Shown: positions 20,577-29,977 of the stretch, piece after piece
Layout of the letters: the number at the start of each line of letters is the position of its first letter
Numbering within the stretch: the stretch's first letter is position 1
Source: Cytophagales bacterium
Lineage (GTDB): Bacteria; Bacteroidota; Bacteroidia; Cytophagales; Thermoflexibacteraceae
DNA length: 47,147 bases
Direction: 5' to 3'
Assembly: GCA_013299115.1 (NCBI GenBank)
Contig: JAAFKA010000035.1
Coordinates: forward strand, 1-47,147
Position numbers and translations under genes: made by a program
The notes under the pieces: generated by a model
What the model saw: only the letters and a program-made list of their open reading frames with translations
What the model was told of the DNA's origin: nothing
Databases searched by the model: none

Positions 20577-21623
20577 ATGAATTTAGCCACTTATTTGCAA
20601 CAAGCTACCCAACGAATCAATGCAGCCTTAGCACAGTTGGCAATCGAACAGTGTGCAGAAATTAATACGGTATCACCACAACTTTTGCCACTGATTCAAC
20701 GGCTGAATGAAGCCTCCGAAGGTGGCAAAAGGCTGCGGGCTGTATTGGTTTTGCTCGGCTACGAATTGCTGGGGCAAGAGCCACCCGATGCTTTGTTGCA
20801 ACCTGCCCTTGCTTTTGAGTTGTTTCAAACCGCCATTTTAGCCCATGACGACGTGATAGACAAAAGCCCTACACGCAGGGGAAAACCTACGCTATACAAA
20901 CAGTTGGAAGCTACCAAACAAGATGCTCATTATGGTATTTCGCAGGCTATTTGTTTGGGAGATATTGGTATGTTTTTGGCTGTTCGATTGGTGGGGACAA
21001 GCAATTTTGCACCCGATAACAGGTTGCGTGCTGTCAATTCTTTTGTCAATACTTTGCTTTACACAGGCATAGGCGAAATGTTGGATATAGAATTGCCTTA
21101 TTTGCCCACAGAAAAAGAGGAGAAAGATGTATTGGCAATTTATTTGCACAAAACAGCCCATTACACCATTACGGGGGCTATGCAGTTGGGGGCAATTTTG
21201 GCAGGTGCAGACGACCATTATTTGAAATTATTGGCTGATTTTGGCAATCATTTGGGCATTGCTTTTCAGATACAAGACGATATTTTGGGTGTATTTGGCA
21301 ATGAGGCAGATACAGGCAAGTCGGCAACTTCGGATATAGAGGAAGGCAAAATTACAATCTTATACACCTACGCCAAACCTCGATTGACTGCTGAACAAAC
21401 CCAAGTGATGAAAAATTATTACGGAAAAGGGAATTTGACTCCCTTGCAAGCAGATGAAGTAAGGCAGGTTTTTGTGGCTACCAAAGCCCTTGATTATGCC
21501 CAAAAACAAAAGGAATATTACAGTCAAAAAGCCTTGCAAACAATCCCTGAATTGACGCAAAATGCTGATTTACAAGGCTTGTTGAAAGAGTTTGCAGCGT
21601 TGATGATTCATAGGAAAAATTAA
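20577..21623 (+). CDS. Trans-polyprenyl diphosphate synthase (GGPP/octaprenyl type)
   Basis: This 348-aa enzyme condenses IPP onto allylic diphosphates. It has GGKRLRAVLVLL at 49-60, the first Asp-rich motif DDVID at 91-95 followed by SPTRRGKPTLY, and the second Asp-rich block FQIQDDILGVFG with the GKSATSDIEEGKITILY region. Product length cannot be read from sequence; the nearby GGGP synthase (22998) makes a geranylgeranyl product attractive (inference). It begins 31 bp after the preceding gene. Confidence 0.9.
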   Translation: MNLATYLQQATQRINAALAQLAIEQCAEINTVSPQLLPLIQRLNEASEGGKRLRAVLVLLGYELLGQEPPDALLQPALAFELFQTAILAHDDVIDKSPTRRGKPTLYKQLEATKQDAHYGISQAICLGDIGMFLAVRLVGTSNFAPDNRLRAVNSFVNTLLYTGIGEMLDIELPYLPTEKEEKDVLAIYLHKTAHYTITGAMQLGAILAGADDHYLKLLADFGNHLGIAFQIQDDILGVFGNEADTGKSATSDIEEGKITILYTYAKPRLTAEQTQVMKNYYGKGNLTPLQADEVRQVFVATKALDYAQKQKEYYSQKALQTIPELTQNADLQGLLKEFAALMIHRKN

Positions 21624-21654
21624 ATTGGAGAAAAAATATAAGTTTACATCATAG

Positions 21655-21729
21655 ATGTAACATACGCTTTGGCGTGTGGGATTTGTGTGATAGTTGCCAG
21701 AAAATCACACGCTAAAGCGTATGTTACAT
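21655..21729. repeat. Inverted repeat upstream of the hydrolase gene
   Basis: 24-bp arms (21655-21678 and 21706-21729; ATGTAACATACGCTTTGGCG and complement, one mismatch) around a 27-bp loop. A small GTGGACT-GAAGTCCAC hairpin follows at about 21752-21767. Positioned between the end of the prenyl synthase and the hydrolase start. Confidence 0.65.
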
Positions 21730-21778
21730 TATTTTGACAACCATTAATTTGCGTGGACTGAAGTCCACACTACAAGCA

Positions 21779-22576
21779 ATGAAAAAAACATGGTATCTTT
21801 TGCCCGCCGCAGGGCTATTGGCTTACGGAGCTATTTGTGTTGGCTATTATTTTTTGCAGGAAAAAATTATTTTTCACCCTGTGGTGCTGCCAAACGACCA
21901 TAATTTTAGTTTTGTTACGCCTTTTACAGAGCATAATCTCCAAACCTCCGACAACCAAACAATCAATGCGGTTTGGTTTCACTGCCCTGCACCCAAGGGC
22001 TTGGTGGTATATTGTCATGGCAACGCCGATAATTTGGCACGTTGGGGACAAATAGCCGAAGGTTTGGTTAAATATGGCTATGAAGTATTGGTCTTCGATT
22101 ACAGAGGCTACGGCAAAAGCACAGGCAAAGTTACAGCCGATAATTTATTTGCAGATGCTCAACTGGTTTATGAATTGGCTAAAACTAAATTCACAGAGCA
22201 ACAAATCATAGTCTATGGCAGGTCGTTAGGTACAGGCATTGCCACTTTTTTGGCAGCCACTCACCAACCCAAACATTTGGTTCTGGAAACTCCTTATTAC
22301 AGCATCTTGGAAATGAGCCAACGCTATGCTCGTTGGTTGCCTACTTCCCTAATTCTGAAATATCATTTACGGACAGACCTCCGCATCACAGATGTTGCAG
22401 CCCCAATAACCATTTTTCATGGCACAGCAGATGAGGTAATTCCTTATGAGTCGGGCAGCAAATTGAAAACCTTGCTCAAACCCCAAGACGAATTTATTAC
22501 CATTCCGAATGGTTTGCATGGCAATCTAAACGAATATGAAGAGTATAAAGAGGGAATAACAAAGGTTTTGAGGTAA
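21779..22576 (+). CDS. Alpha/beta hydrolase, membrane-anchored (BEM46/ABHD13-like)
   Basis: This 265-aa protein has an N-terminal TM anchor (about 4-24), then the oxyanion block VVYCHGNADNLARWG, FDYRGYGKSTGK, the nucleophile elbow YGRSLGTG, the acid in FHGTADEVIPY and the final His in NGLHGNL. The substrate is unknown. I start at MKKTWYLLPA (21779); an upstream ATG at 21734 would translate hairpin sequence. Confidence 0.85.
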   Translation: MKKTWYLLPAAGLLAYGAICVGYYFLQEKIIFHPVVLPNDHNFSFVTPFTEHNLQTSDNQTINAVWFHCPAPKGLVVYCHGNADNLARWGQIAEGLVKYGYEVLVFDYRGYGKSTGKVTADNLFADAQLVYELAKTKFTEQQIIVYGRSLGTGIATFLAATHQPKHLVLETPYYSILEMSQRYARWLPTSLILKYHLRTDLRITDVAAPITIFHGTADEVIPYESGSKLKTLLKPQDEFITIPNGLHGNLNEYEEYKEGITKVLR

Positions 22577-22711
22577 AAAATAGATTGATTACGCTGAAAA
22601 ATGGCTGTAAGACCTTGACAAGTGTAATCTCAATATTCGATTAAAAGCTACTAAGTATTTTTGGTTTATTTAGAAATTACTATATTCGCAGCAAATACAA
22701 AGATTTTTACC

Positions 22712-22912
22712 ATGAAAACTAAAAAAGACAAGCCAAAAACTATCACCGAAAAATTGCACGTGCACCCTGAATTAGAGGGTTTTGAAATTCATATCAACCA
22801 TTTGGGCGAAATTGTGTCGACTCATAGCATAGACCAACTCAATACGTTTTTGAACAAAAATGTGGCAGATAAGAAATTGAAAGACAGAGATTTAGATTTG
22901 CCTGCCACCTAA
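22712..22912 (+). CDS. Small conserved hypothetical protein
   Basis: This 66-aa polar protein (MKTKKDKPKTITEKLHVHPE, then LEGFEIHINHLGEIVSTHS) has no TM segment or motif I can assign. The composition and codon use are like those of neighbouring genes and the start fits MKTKK; an upstream in-frame ATG at 22661 is less likely. It stands alone between the hydrolase and GGGP synthase. Confidence 0.65.
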   Translation: MKTKKDKPKTITEKLHVHPELEGFEIHINHLGEIVSTHSIDQLNTFLNKNVADKKLKDRDLDLPAT

Positions 22913-22980
22913 GTATATAAATAGTTAGGATAGTTAGCTGCCTTCAGGCAACTCATCTTTTTTTAATCCTATTCATCTTG

Positions 22981-22988
22981 TAACTTTG
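22981..22988 (+). promoter_or_regulatory. -7 element TAACTTTG directly before the GGGP synthase
   Basis: A perfect TAACTTTG ends 9 bp before the TTG start, implying a leader of only a few bases. There is no good TTTG at -33. A small GCTGCCTTCAGGCAAC hairpin lies upstream (about 22936-22951). Confidence 0.4.
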
Positions 22989-22997
22989 TTCTAAATT

Positions 22998-23771
22998 TTG
23001 ACTCCACCTCACACTTCCACGTCCTTACTTTTTACGCTGCAACAATATAAGGCACAAAGACGTAAAACATGGGCAATTTTGATAGATACAGACAAAACCA
23101 ATGCTTTGGGTTGTTTGCAACTCATTAATTATATAGAAAAGAGTGCTGCAAAGCCTGATTTTTTTTTAGTAGGCAGCAGTTTATTAGTTTCTTATGACCA
23201 ACTCCATGAAATTGTGTTGCTACTAAAAAATCACACTAAAATTCCTGTTTTGCTGTTCCCTGGTAGTTATTTGCACCTTAGTTCTGCTGCTGATGCTGTT
23301 TTGTTTTTATCCCTAATTTCAGGTAGAAATCCCGATTTTTTAATTGGCAATCAAGTATTAGCTGCTCCTTTACTCAAAAAATCTAAATTGGAAGTGATAC
23401 CAACAGGCTATTTGTTGATAGATGGCGGAAAACCTACTTCTGTTGCTTATATCAGCAATACGCAACCCATTCCTGCTGACAAAATTGATATTGCAGTTTG
23501 TACTGCCTTAGCAGGGCAATATTTGGGTTTGCAAGTCTTATATTTAGAAGCTGGAAGTGGAGCAACTTTTCCTGTTTCACCTGCCTTAATTCATGCTGTG
23601 CAACAAACTGTTACAGTTCCTCTTATTGTAGGTGGTGGTATCAAAACAGCCGAACAGTTTGCAGCAGCTTTTATGGCAGGAGCAGATTTGGTAATAACAG
23701 GCAATATTGTAGAAAAACAACCGCAAATTGTACAGCAATTTGCAGAAGTATTGAACAAATTGTATAAATAG
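22998..23771 (+). CDS. Geranylgeranylglyceryl phosphate synthase (PcrB/GGGPS family)
   Basis: This 257-aa TIM-barrel prenyltransferase joins a polyprenyl diphosphate to sn-glycerol-1-phosphate. Seen are TWAILIDTDK at 24-33, LLFPGSYLHL at 85-94, GYLLIDGGKPTSVAYIS at 137-153, YLEAGSGA at 182-189 and VGGGIKTAEQF. The EAGSGA phosphate-binding loop is that of the GGGP synthase group rather than bacterial PcrB. The start is a TTG; no ATG precedes the conserved core. GGGPS homologues are known in Bacteroidetes; the physiological product there is not settled. Confidence 0.9.
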   Translation: MTPPHTSTSLLFTLQQYKAQRRKTWAILIDTDKTNALGCLQLINYIEKSAAKPDFFLVGSSLLVSYDQLHEIVLLLKNHTKIPVLLFPGSYLHLSSAADAVLFLSLISGRNPDFLIGNQVLAAPLLKKSKLEVIPTGYLLIDGGKPTSVAYISNTQPIPADKIDIAVCTALAGQYLGLQVLYLEAGSGATFPVSPALIHAVQQTVTVPLIVGGGIKTAEQFAAAFMAGADLVITGNIVEKQPQIVQQFAEVLNKLYK

Positions 23772-23774
23772 GTC

Positions 23775-26048
23775 TTAATCCACCACCGCCACCTTGCCCA
23801 CCAAAGTTTGTTCTCCGTTTTGGTTGGTGCAAAATACCAAATAAACCCCACCATTAGCACGTCTGCCGTTGTAGTCTGTACCTCGCCAGGTGGCTGTACC
23901 GCCGTTTGAAGTGGTTTCAAAAATCAACCTGCCTGAAATATCTGTAATTTTCACGTTGCTATTTTCTGCCAAACCTTCCAAAGTGATGAAACCCGAAAAA
24001 TTTGGAGGAACAGGGTTGGGAAATATTTTGATACCTGCAAAGTTTGAGGTGGCTGCTGTTGCATCTGCTCGATAGGAAATGATGCCTTCGGTAGTGGCAA
24101 AAAATACTTCGCCTGTTTGGTCGTGAATAGCAATATCATTTAAAAGATTGGAAGTAAAAGGCGAATTGTCCACGTTAAAAAATTGCAATTGGTCTGACCC
24201 ATCTGCCGAAAAAAGCCAAGCCCCCTTGCCTGTGCCTATCCATTTGCGGTTGCCTCCATCGGATTTGATTACGCTAATTGGCTCATCTCTAAACAGTTGT
24301 CTTCGTTCAAAAATAACCATATTCAGTTGCACTGCATTGCGGGTGAGAGCAGTGGCAGCAAAGGGCAAAGTCCGCAAACCTTTGTCTGTGCCAATCCACA
24401 ACGTGCCTTCGATGTCGAGGTGCATACAAGTTAATACGCCACTTGGTAGTTGCACGCCGCCATCGAAGGCATTGAATATTTTTTGTTGCCCTTTGTCATT
24501 GAGTACAGCCAATAGATGAGAAATAGCCGTTGAGTTGCTACCCAAACGTACCCAAATATTATTGGCATCATCTGCCAAAAGTTGCAAAGGTATGAGATTG
24601 GTAGCAGTGAGGTTGAGGTTAAAGCCCTGCCAAGTGCCGTTGGTTAGTTTATAGATTTTGGTGGTTTGGTTGTTTTGCACACCAATCCAAATACTTCCGT
24701 TTCTATCAGTAGTAATAGCCGTAATTTGGTTGGAGGGCAAAGTAGGTGCAGTTAATTGGGTTACGGCATTGGTAGCCAAATCCAAAACCAACAAACCTTC
24801 TGTAAAAGTGGCAAAATACACCTTGTTTTCTCTGGGGCTGTGAGCAGCTTGCCACACATTTTTGACAGGTGGAATTTTGATAATTCCTTGCAATATTCTA
24901 TCCGTATTGAAATTTGTCCATTCGCCATTTTCGAAAACATAAAAGCCTAAACTTTGGTCGGCAGGTTGCAAAGCTGCATTGACTCCACCCGAAGAAGCCA
25001 CAATTTTGTTTGCCACATACAACAAGTTGGAAGTAGCAGCATTGTAAGTGCTTTTGGGATAAGCAGGGGCAAAAGTGCCAGAGGCATTATTCAGCAGTCC
25101 GTTAGAGTAGTCGGCAACCCAAATTGTATTGCCTGCAAGGGCAGCATCTTGTGGGGCTATGAGGTTGCTCTGTTGCAGCCGTTGCGTACCATTTTGGGCA
25201 TCTATGACTATCAATAATTGAGCAGCACAAGCAATTAGTTTTTGTCCATCGGCAGTGCTTACCAAATTTTGGAAGTTTCTTGCCCCCGCATCAGGAATAT
25301 TGAGCAGTGTAACTTTGCCTTTGTCATACTCCAAAATTCCCAAGGCATCGCTGGAGTAGTAAATTTTGTTGGCTTTGGAGGCAATGCTGCGGATACGAGT
25401 AAAAAACGGCAAGGCAAGCAGTCGCCAATTACGAAAATCTAAACGGTTGGTGGTAGCAGCCAATGATGCAGCGATGATGCCTCTGTCGGTAGCCAAAAAA
25501 AGGCTGTCCGTAGCCACCGCACTGCCGTAAACTTCCAAACTGCTGGCATTAGTGCCTAATTGGAGGTAACTTTCTTGTATTTTTTCTTTTTCCAAATCAA
25601 CCACCACCACACCAAAAGCAGTGGAGAGGTAGGCAAAATTTTGGTGCAGCAAGACGTGGTTAATTTGTCTGTTAGTCAATCTGTTGTTTCGAGTAATGTC
25701 ATCGAGATTGGTAACTTCCCACCTGCCATTGTTGTCTTTCAAAATATCTATGTTGCCGTTTTTGTAGGTAATGAGCAACTTTTTTAGTGCCGTATGGTAG
25801 GCAATTTTGCTAAATTGATTGCCCGCCAAGCCGTCTAACTTAGACAAAGCCACGACTTGATTGGTGGTTTGGTCTAAATAAAACAGTCCGTTATCAGACG
25901 AAGCATAGACTCTGCCATCGGCTAAGGCAAGGCTACGTGCATTGTGATAGGTGAAGTGTGTACGCCACGTGCCTGTGGGTATAAGGCTTTGCTGGGCAAA
26001 AGCAAGGCAAGCCAAGCAGGAGAGGAGAAAAGAGAAAAAAACTTTCAT
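23775..26048 (-). CDS. porZ: PorZ-like beta-propeller protein of the type IX secretion system
   Basis: This 757-aa secreted protein has a signal peptide (ends AFAQ at 19), two-component-regulator-type propeller repeats throughout (GTWRTHFTYHNARSLALADG, VYASSDNGLFYLD, LDIEGTLWIGTDKGLRTLPF), and a C-terminal T9SS sorting-type domain (IKIFPNPVPPNFSG, ISGRLIFETTSNGG, GGVYLVFC). The opening SLIPTGTWRTHFTYHNA and overall layout are those of PorZ, a component of the cell-surface attachment complex. It converges with the GGGPS gene with a 3-bp gap. Confidence 0.85.
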   Translation of the reverse strand: MKVFFSFLLSCLACLAFAQQSLIPTGTWRTHFTYHNARSLALADGRVYASSDNGLFYLDQTTNQVVALSKLDGLAGNQFSKIAYHTALKKLLITYKNGNIDILKDNNGRWEVTNLDDITRNNRLTNRQINHVLLHQNFAYLSTAFGVVVVDLEKEKIQESYLQLGTNASSLEVYGSAVATDSLFLATDRGIIAASLAATTNRLDFRNWRLLALPFFTRIRSIASKANKIYYSSDALGILEYDKGKVTLLNIPDAGARNFQNLVSTADGQKLIACAAQLLIVIDAQNGTQRLQQSNLIAPQDAALAGNTIWVADYSNGLLNNASGTFAPAYPKSTYNAATSNLLYVANKIVASSGGVNAALQPADQSLGFYVFENGEWTNFNTDRILQGIIKIPPVKNVWQAAHSPRENKVYFATFTEGLLVLDLATNAVTQLTAPTLPSNQITAITTDRNGSIWIGVQNNQTTKIYKLTNGTWQGFNLNLTATNLIPLQLLADDANNIWVRLGSNSTAISHLLAVLNDKGQQKIFNAFDGGVQLPSGVLTCMHLDIEGTLWIGTDKGLRTLPFAATALTRNAVQLNMVIFERRQLFRDEPISVIKSDGGNRKWIGTGKGAWLFSADGSDQLQFFNVDNSPFTSNLLNDIAIHDQTGEVFFATTEGIISYRADATAATSNFAGIKIFPNPVPPNFSGFITLEGLAENSNVKITDISGRLIFETTSNGGTATWRGTDYNGRRANGGVYLVFCTNQNGEQTLVGKVAVVD

Positions 26049-26242
26049 GGTGTAAATTTAGTAAAAAAATAGATATTAAAAAACACTACCAAAACCAATG
26101 AGTGAAACACCTATTTTTAATCCCAAAATTAAATATAAAAACCCATAATGCAAAATATTTAGAAGTGCGATACCACTTAGTTCAATCATTTTTTTATATT
26201 TACCACACAATAAAATCTCTACCAAAATATTCACAAAACTCT

Positions 26243-27460
26243 ATGCAATCCTCTCGTTTAGTAAACTCGGCAGTCGTGGTGGCTGCTTTGGGTTATTTCG
26301 TAGATATTTACGACCTCATTTTGTTCAGCATTGTGCGTATTCCCAGCCTAAAATCTTTGGGTGTGCAGGGTGATGACCTTACCTCGATTGGCATTTTTTT
26401 GATAGATATGCAAATGTTGGGTATGCTCATTGGAGGTATTTTGTGGGGCATAATGGGCGACAAAAGAGGGAGGTTGTCGGTTTTGTTTGGGTCTATTTTC
26501 CTGTATTCGGCAGCCAATATTGCCAATGGTTTTGTGAATAGCATAGAAAGTTATGCAGTTTGGCGTTTCATTGCGGGCATAGGCTTGGCGGGCGAATTGG
26601 GGGCTGGCATTACCTTAGTGGCGGAGGTCTTGCCCAAAGAAAAACGAGGCATAGGCACCATGATAGTAGCCGTAATAGGCTTAATGGGTGCAGTGGTGGC
26701 AGGGCTGTTGGCAGATATTTTTGATTGGCGAACTTGCTATTTTATTGGCGGTGGGCTGGGCATGGCGTTGTTGCTCTTGCGGATAGGCGTACATGAGTCG
26801 GGTATGTTTAAGCACGTGCAAGGCAAACAAGCATCGAGAGGGGAGTTTTTAGCCTTGTTTACCAACCGCAAACGGCTGGTAAAATATTTGCGTTGCATTT
26901 TCATTGGCTTGACTACTTGGTATGTCATTGGTATTTTGGTAACTTTTTCACCCGAATTTGCTAAGGCTTTGGGCGTAAAAGAACCAATCAAGGCAGGTTG
27001 GGCTATTTTGTGTGCTTACACAGGCTTAGTGGTCGGCGATTTGGTGAGTGGTTTATTGAGTCAATTACTCAAAAGTCGCACAAAAGTTATGTTCATTTTC
27101 TTGTTGTTAGATTTGGTTGCGGTGAGTATTTATTTGACAGCCAAAGGCGTAAGTGCCAATACTTTGTACTTTTTATGTGGCGTATTAGGTTTTTCAGTAG
27201 GTTTTTGGGTCATTTTTGTTACCATTGCTGCCGAGCAATTTGGTACAAACATCAGGGCTACTGTTACCACCACAGTCCCCAACTTTGTGCGAGGGGCATT
27301 AGTGCCTTTAACTGCTGCCTTCCAATACCTCAAAGGACAAACCGACATCATTACGGCTGCTATTTTGATAGGTATTTTTTCGCTGGCTGTAGCCCTTTTT
27401 TCTCTCTACGGCTTGAAAGATACGTTTCACGAGGAGTTGAATTATACGGAGGAGTTGTAA
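26243..27460 (+). CDS. MFS transporter
   Basis: This 405-aa permease of the major facilitator superfamily has about 12 TM helices. The loop 2-3 motif GGILWGIMGDKRGRLSVLFG (G-x3-D-K/R-x-G-R) is clear, as is the helix 4-5 region AGIGLAGELGAGITLVAEVL, which resembles the sugar/acid symporter branch. The substrate is unknown. I start at MQSSRLVNSA; the 47 upstream in-frame codons translate non-coding sequence. Confidence 0.9.
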   Translation: MQSSRLVNSAVVVAALGYFVDIYDLILFSIVRIPSLKSLGVQGDDLTSIGIFLIDMQMLGMLIGGILWGIMGDKRGRLSVLFGSIFLYSAANIANGFVNSIESYAVWRFIAGIGLAGELGAGITLVAEVLPKEKRGIGTMIVAVIGLMGAVVAGLLADIFDWRTCYFIGGGLGMALLLLRIGVHESGMFKHVQGKQASRGEFLALFTNRKRLVKYLRCIFIGLTTWYVIGILVTFSPEFAKALGVKEPIKAGWAILCAYTGLVVGDLVSGLLSQLLKSRTKVMFIFLLLDLVAVSIYLTAKGVSANTLYFLCGVLGFSVGFWVIFVTIAAEQFGTNIRATVTTTVPNFVRGALVPLTAAFQYLKGQTDIITAAILIGIFSLAVALFSLYGLKDTFHEELNYTEEL

Positions 27461-27558
27461 AAATGTACAAGAAATTGTTAGTTTAGTCAAAAAGTTATGT
27501 GGATTTTTGCAATACTTCGACCCAAACATAATATAACTAGGACACAAATTAATAACTA

Positions 27559-27705
27559 ATGAAAAAGGTAGAAAAATACACAACATTTGAGCAGTTAAAA
27601 ACTGTGGAAATCAAGCAAGAAAAAGCCTTGACTTCTCTGAGTAAACACCTTGAATTTGAAAAAATTATGAAGGAGTTGGTAGCTGCGAAAGCAAATAAAA
27701 AATAG
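27559..27705 (+). CDS. 48-aa ORF upstream of a nucleotidyltransferase fragment
   Basis: Encodes MKKVEKYTTFEQLKTVEIKQ and a helical, lysine-rich remainder ending KANKK. The position directly before a nucleotidyltransferase gene, together with its polar helical nature, fits a small partner or antitoxin, but I recognise no family. Confidence 0.5.
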   Translation: MKKVEKYTTFEQLKTVEIKQEKALTSLSKHLEFEKIMKELVAAKANKK

Positions 27706-27710
27706 TCTAA

Positions 27711-28064
27711 AATCTCAATAGTCTATGGAAAACAAATTTTAGAAACAGTTTATTAACTGTTTGCAAATTACTTGAAAAGTATAATGTGAAGTATATGCTA
27801 ATAGGTGGGACAGCAGTAGCCCTTAATGGCTATTACAGACATTCACTCAACTCTGCTGAAGAATTAACAAGCAAACCAGATGTTGATATTTGGTATCAGC
27901 CAACTTATGAAAATTACTTTAATGTGCTGAAGGTTATAGGAGAATTGGGGCAAGATATAACAGAGTTTCAGGAGGAACAAAGCCCTAATCCCAAAAATAT
28001 TTTCTATCTATATACACTTTTTTGGGCAAAATATCAAAAAGTCTTGTACTTTGAAATAGTATAA
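27711..28064 (+). pseudogene. MNT-type nucleotidyltransferase, broken at both ends
   Basis: The frame contains LLEKYNVKYMLIGGTAVALN, the GG-T nucleotidyltransferase turn, and KPDVDIWYQPTYENYF with the D-x-D catalytic pair. Upstream the same frame lacks a start codon: the nearest ATG (27725) is in another frame and ends after five codons, consistent with an indel near 27740. The C-terminus departs from the expected pattern after NPKN (IFYLYTLFWAKYQ) and stops at 92 codons from the internal ATG at 27786. Likely remnant. Confidence 0.6.
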
Positions 28065-28072
28065 AAATTACA

Positions 28073-29767
28073 CTATTTATTAGAAGTCAGCCCTTTTCCT
28101 TTTGCCAAGTCCTCTGCTTTTTCAAAATGTTGCAAACAACCCTGAATATCAGTATCTTCCTTAGCCAATACCCTGTAAGAAACAGTTTCTTTGTGCCAAA
28201 TGCTGCGGGCTATCATGGCTTTGAGTTGATTTTTGAGGAAGTTTTTGGAAATAGCAAACTCCTTTTCAACAAATTTTATCTTTTCTTCTTTGGCAAAAGC
28301 AACAAATTGCTGCCAATCTGTTTCAGAGATTTCAAACTGCGTAAGGTACTCATTTTCAGCTAATTTGCTCAATTTTGCTTTGTTGTTTTGGGCATATTCT
28401 ATTGCAAATTCTCTTACCAAATTTTCTCTATACAAGGCGTGCAAGGCAGGGCTATAATAGCTGGTGTCTTGTGGAATAAAGACATCGGGCATAATACCGC
28501 CGCCGCCATAAACAGTTCTGCCCCCTGCGGTTTTATAGGCTTGGGTTTTGTCCAATTTTACGCTGTCCTCATGGTAGAGTTCACCATGCAAATATCGGTT
28601 CGTAACGTCATGGCTGTATTCGTCTGCCTTGCCATGCTCATATTTTTTCTGGATAGACCTCCCACTTGGTGTGTAATAACGTGAAATAGTGAGTCGCAAC
28701 TCCGACCCGTCGGTCAAACTGATAGGTTTTTGCACCAAACCTTTGCCAAAAGACCTCCTGCCCACAATTAAAGCCCTGTCGTTGTCTTGCAAAGCCCCCG
28801 CCACTATCTCTGATGCCGAAGCACTACCATCGTCTATCAACACAATGACTGCCCCAGTTTCAAACATTCCTTTGTGTGAGGCTTTTTCGCTATTTTCATA
28901 ACGGCTTTGGTTGCCTTTGGTATAGACAATTAACTTTTCGCCCGCCACCAATTCATCTACTATTTTCACTGCCTTGTCCATATAGCCCCCAGGATTATCT
29001 CTCAAGTCCAGCACCAACCTTTTCATACCTTGACTGATGAGTTGCTCCATTCCTTTTTTAAACTCCTCATACGTTTTTGCCCCAAACCTCGATATTTTTA
29101 AGTAGCCTGTTTGCTGGTCGAGCATATAGGCTGCATCTACGGTGTAAGTTGGAATTTTGCCCCTCGTAACAGTAAACTCCAAAGGTTTGGCACTGCTTCT
29201 CCTAACCACTTTGAGCAAAACTTTTGTGCCTTTTTTGCCTCTCAACTTATCAAAAACTATTTTACTGGTTAGCTTGATTCCTGCAATATTTTCGTTATCT
29301 ACTGCCACTATTCTATCTCCTGTCTGAATACCAACTTCTTCGGAGGGTCCACCGGGCATAGGCACAACCACCTGCAAAGTGTCCTTAAAAATATTGAACT
29401 CTACGCCAATTCCCTCAAAATCACCTTCTAAGGGTGCATTAGATTCCTCCACTTCTGCGGCGGGAATATAATAGGTGTGTGGGTCAAGTTCCTCCAACAT
29501 TTTTTTGATACCTGCCTCACCCACCTGATTGAGATTGACCGAATCTACATAGTCATTGTTGATATAATGAAAAATCTCCCGAAATTTTAGCGTAACACTT
29601 TGCAAATCTTGTTGATTTTGGTTGCCAAACATCTTAGCACCAATAAAAATACCTGCACACAGCGTAAGCGCCACCACCAAAGGCAGACGAATTTGGTTGA
29701 GGGTATTGCTATATATTTTCACCTTTTCGGTAGGTTGGTCGGTTTGATTTATTTTTGTTGGATTCAT
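28073..29767 (-). CDS. ctpA: S41-family C-terminal processing peptidase
   Basis: This 564-aa periplasmic serine protease has an N-terminal TM anchor (about 28-45), an N-terminal helical domain, a PDZ domain at about 115-195 (GDFEGIGVEFNIFKD...IQTGDRIVAVDNENI), and a Ser/Lys catalytic site with S317 in DDGSASASEIVAG and K342 in RSFGKGLVQ. The C-terminal 100 residues are helical. It trims or degrades envelope proteins. Start as MNPTKINQTDQ. Confidence 0.93.
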   Translation of the reverse strand: MNPTKINQTDQPTEKVKIYSNTLNQIRLPLVVALTLCAGIFIGAKMFGNQNQQDLQSVTLKFREIFHYINNDYVDSVNLNQVGEAGIKKMLEELDPHTYYIPAAEVEESNAPLEGDFEGIGVEFNIFKDTLQVVVPMPGGPSEEVGIQTGDRIVAVDNENIAGIKLTSKIVFDKLRGKKGTKVLLKVVRRSSAKPLEFTVTRGKIPTYTVDAAYMLDQQTGYLKISRFGAKTYEEFKKGMEQLISQGMKRLVLDLRDNPGGYMDKAVKIVDELVAGEKLIVYTKGNQSRYENSEKASHKGMFETGAVIVLIDDGSASASEIVAGALQDNDRALIVGRRSFGKGLVQKPISLTDGSELRLTISRYYTPSGRSIQKKYEHGKADEYSHDVTNRYLHGELYHEDSVKLDKTQAYKTAGGRTVYGGGGIMPDVFIPQDTSYYSPALHALYRENLVREFAIEYAQNNKAKLSKLAENEYLTQFEISETDWQQFVAFAKEEKIKFVEKEFAISKNFLKNQLKAMIARSIWHKETVSYRVLAKEDTDIQGCLQHFEKAEDLAKGKGLTSNK

Positions 29768-29977
29768 GGCACAATATTGTCTATTCGATTGGTAACTTAC
29801 AATAAAACGAAAAAGTTTTTGATAAAAATTTTATTTTTTTAGCAAAGTCCGTTTGGTAACAAAAAAACATTTAATTTTGTGGAAACAAAGTGCTTTGGTT
29901 TCTCAAAGTGCTTTCGGTTTCTCAAAACCGAAAGTCAAGAGTTTAGGGCAATAAGAACAATTAGCTAACAATCAAAA

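Noticed and set aside
27559-28064. AbiE-type abortive infection system
   Set aside because: The nucleotidyltransferase is short, lacks a proper start and C-terminal domain, and the upstream 48-aa ORF is not an AbiEi-like protein.
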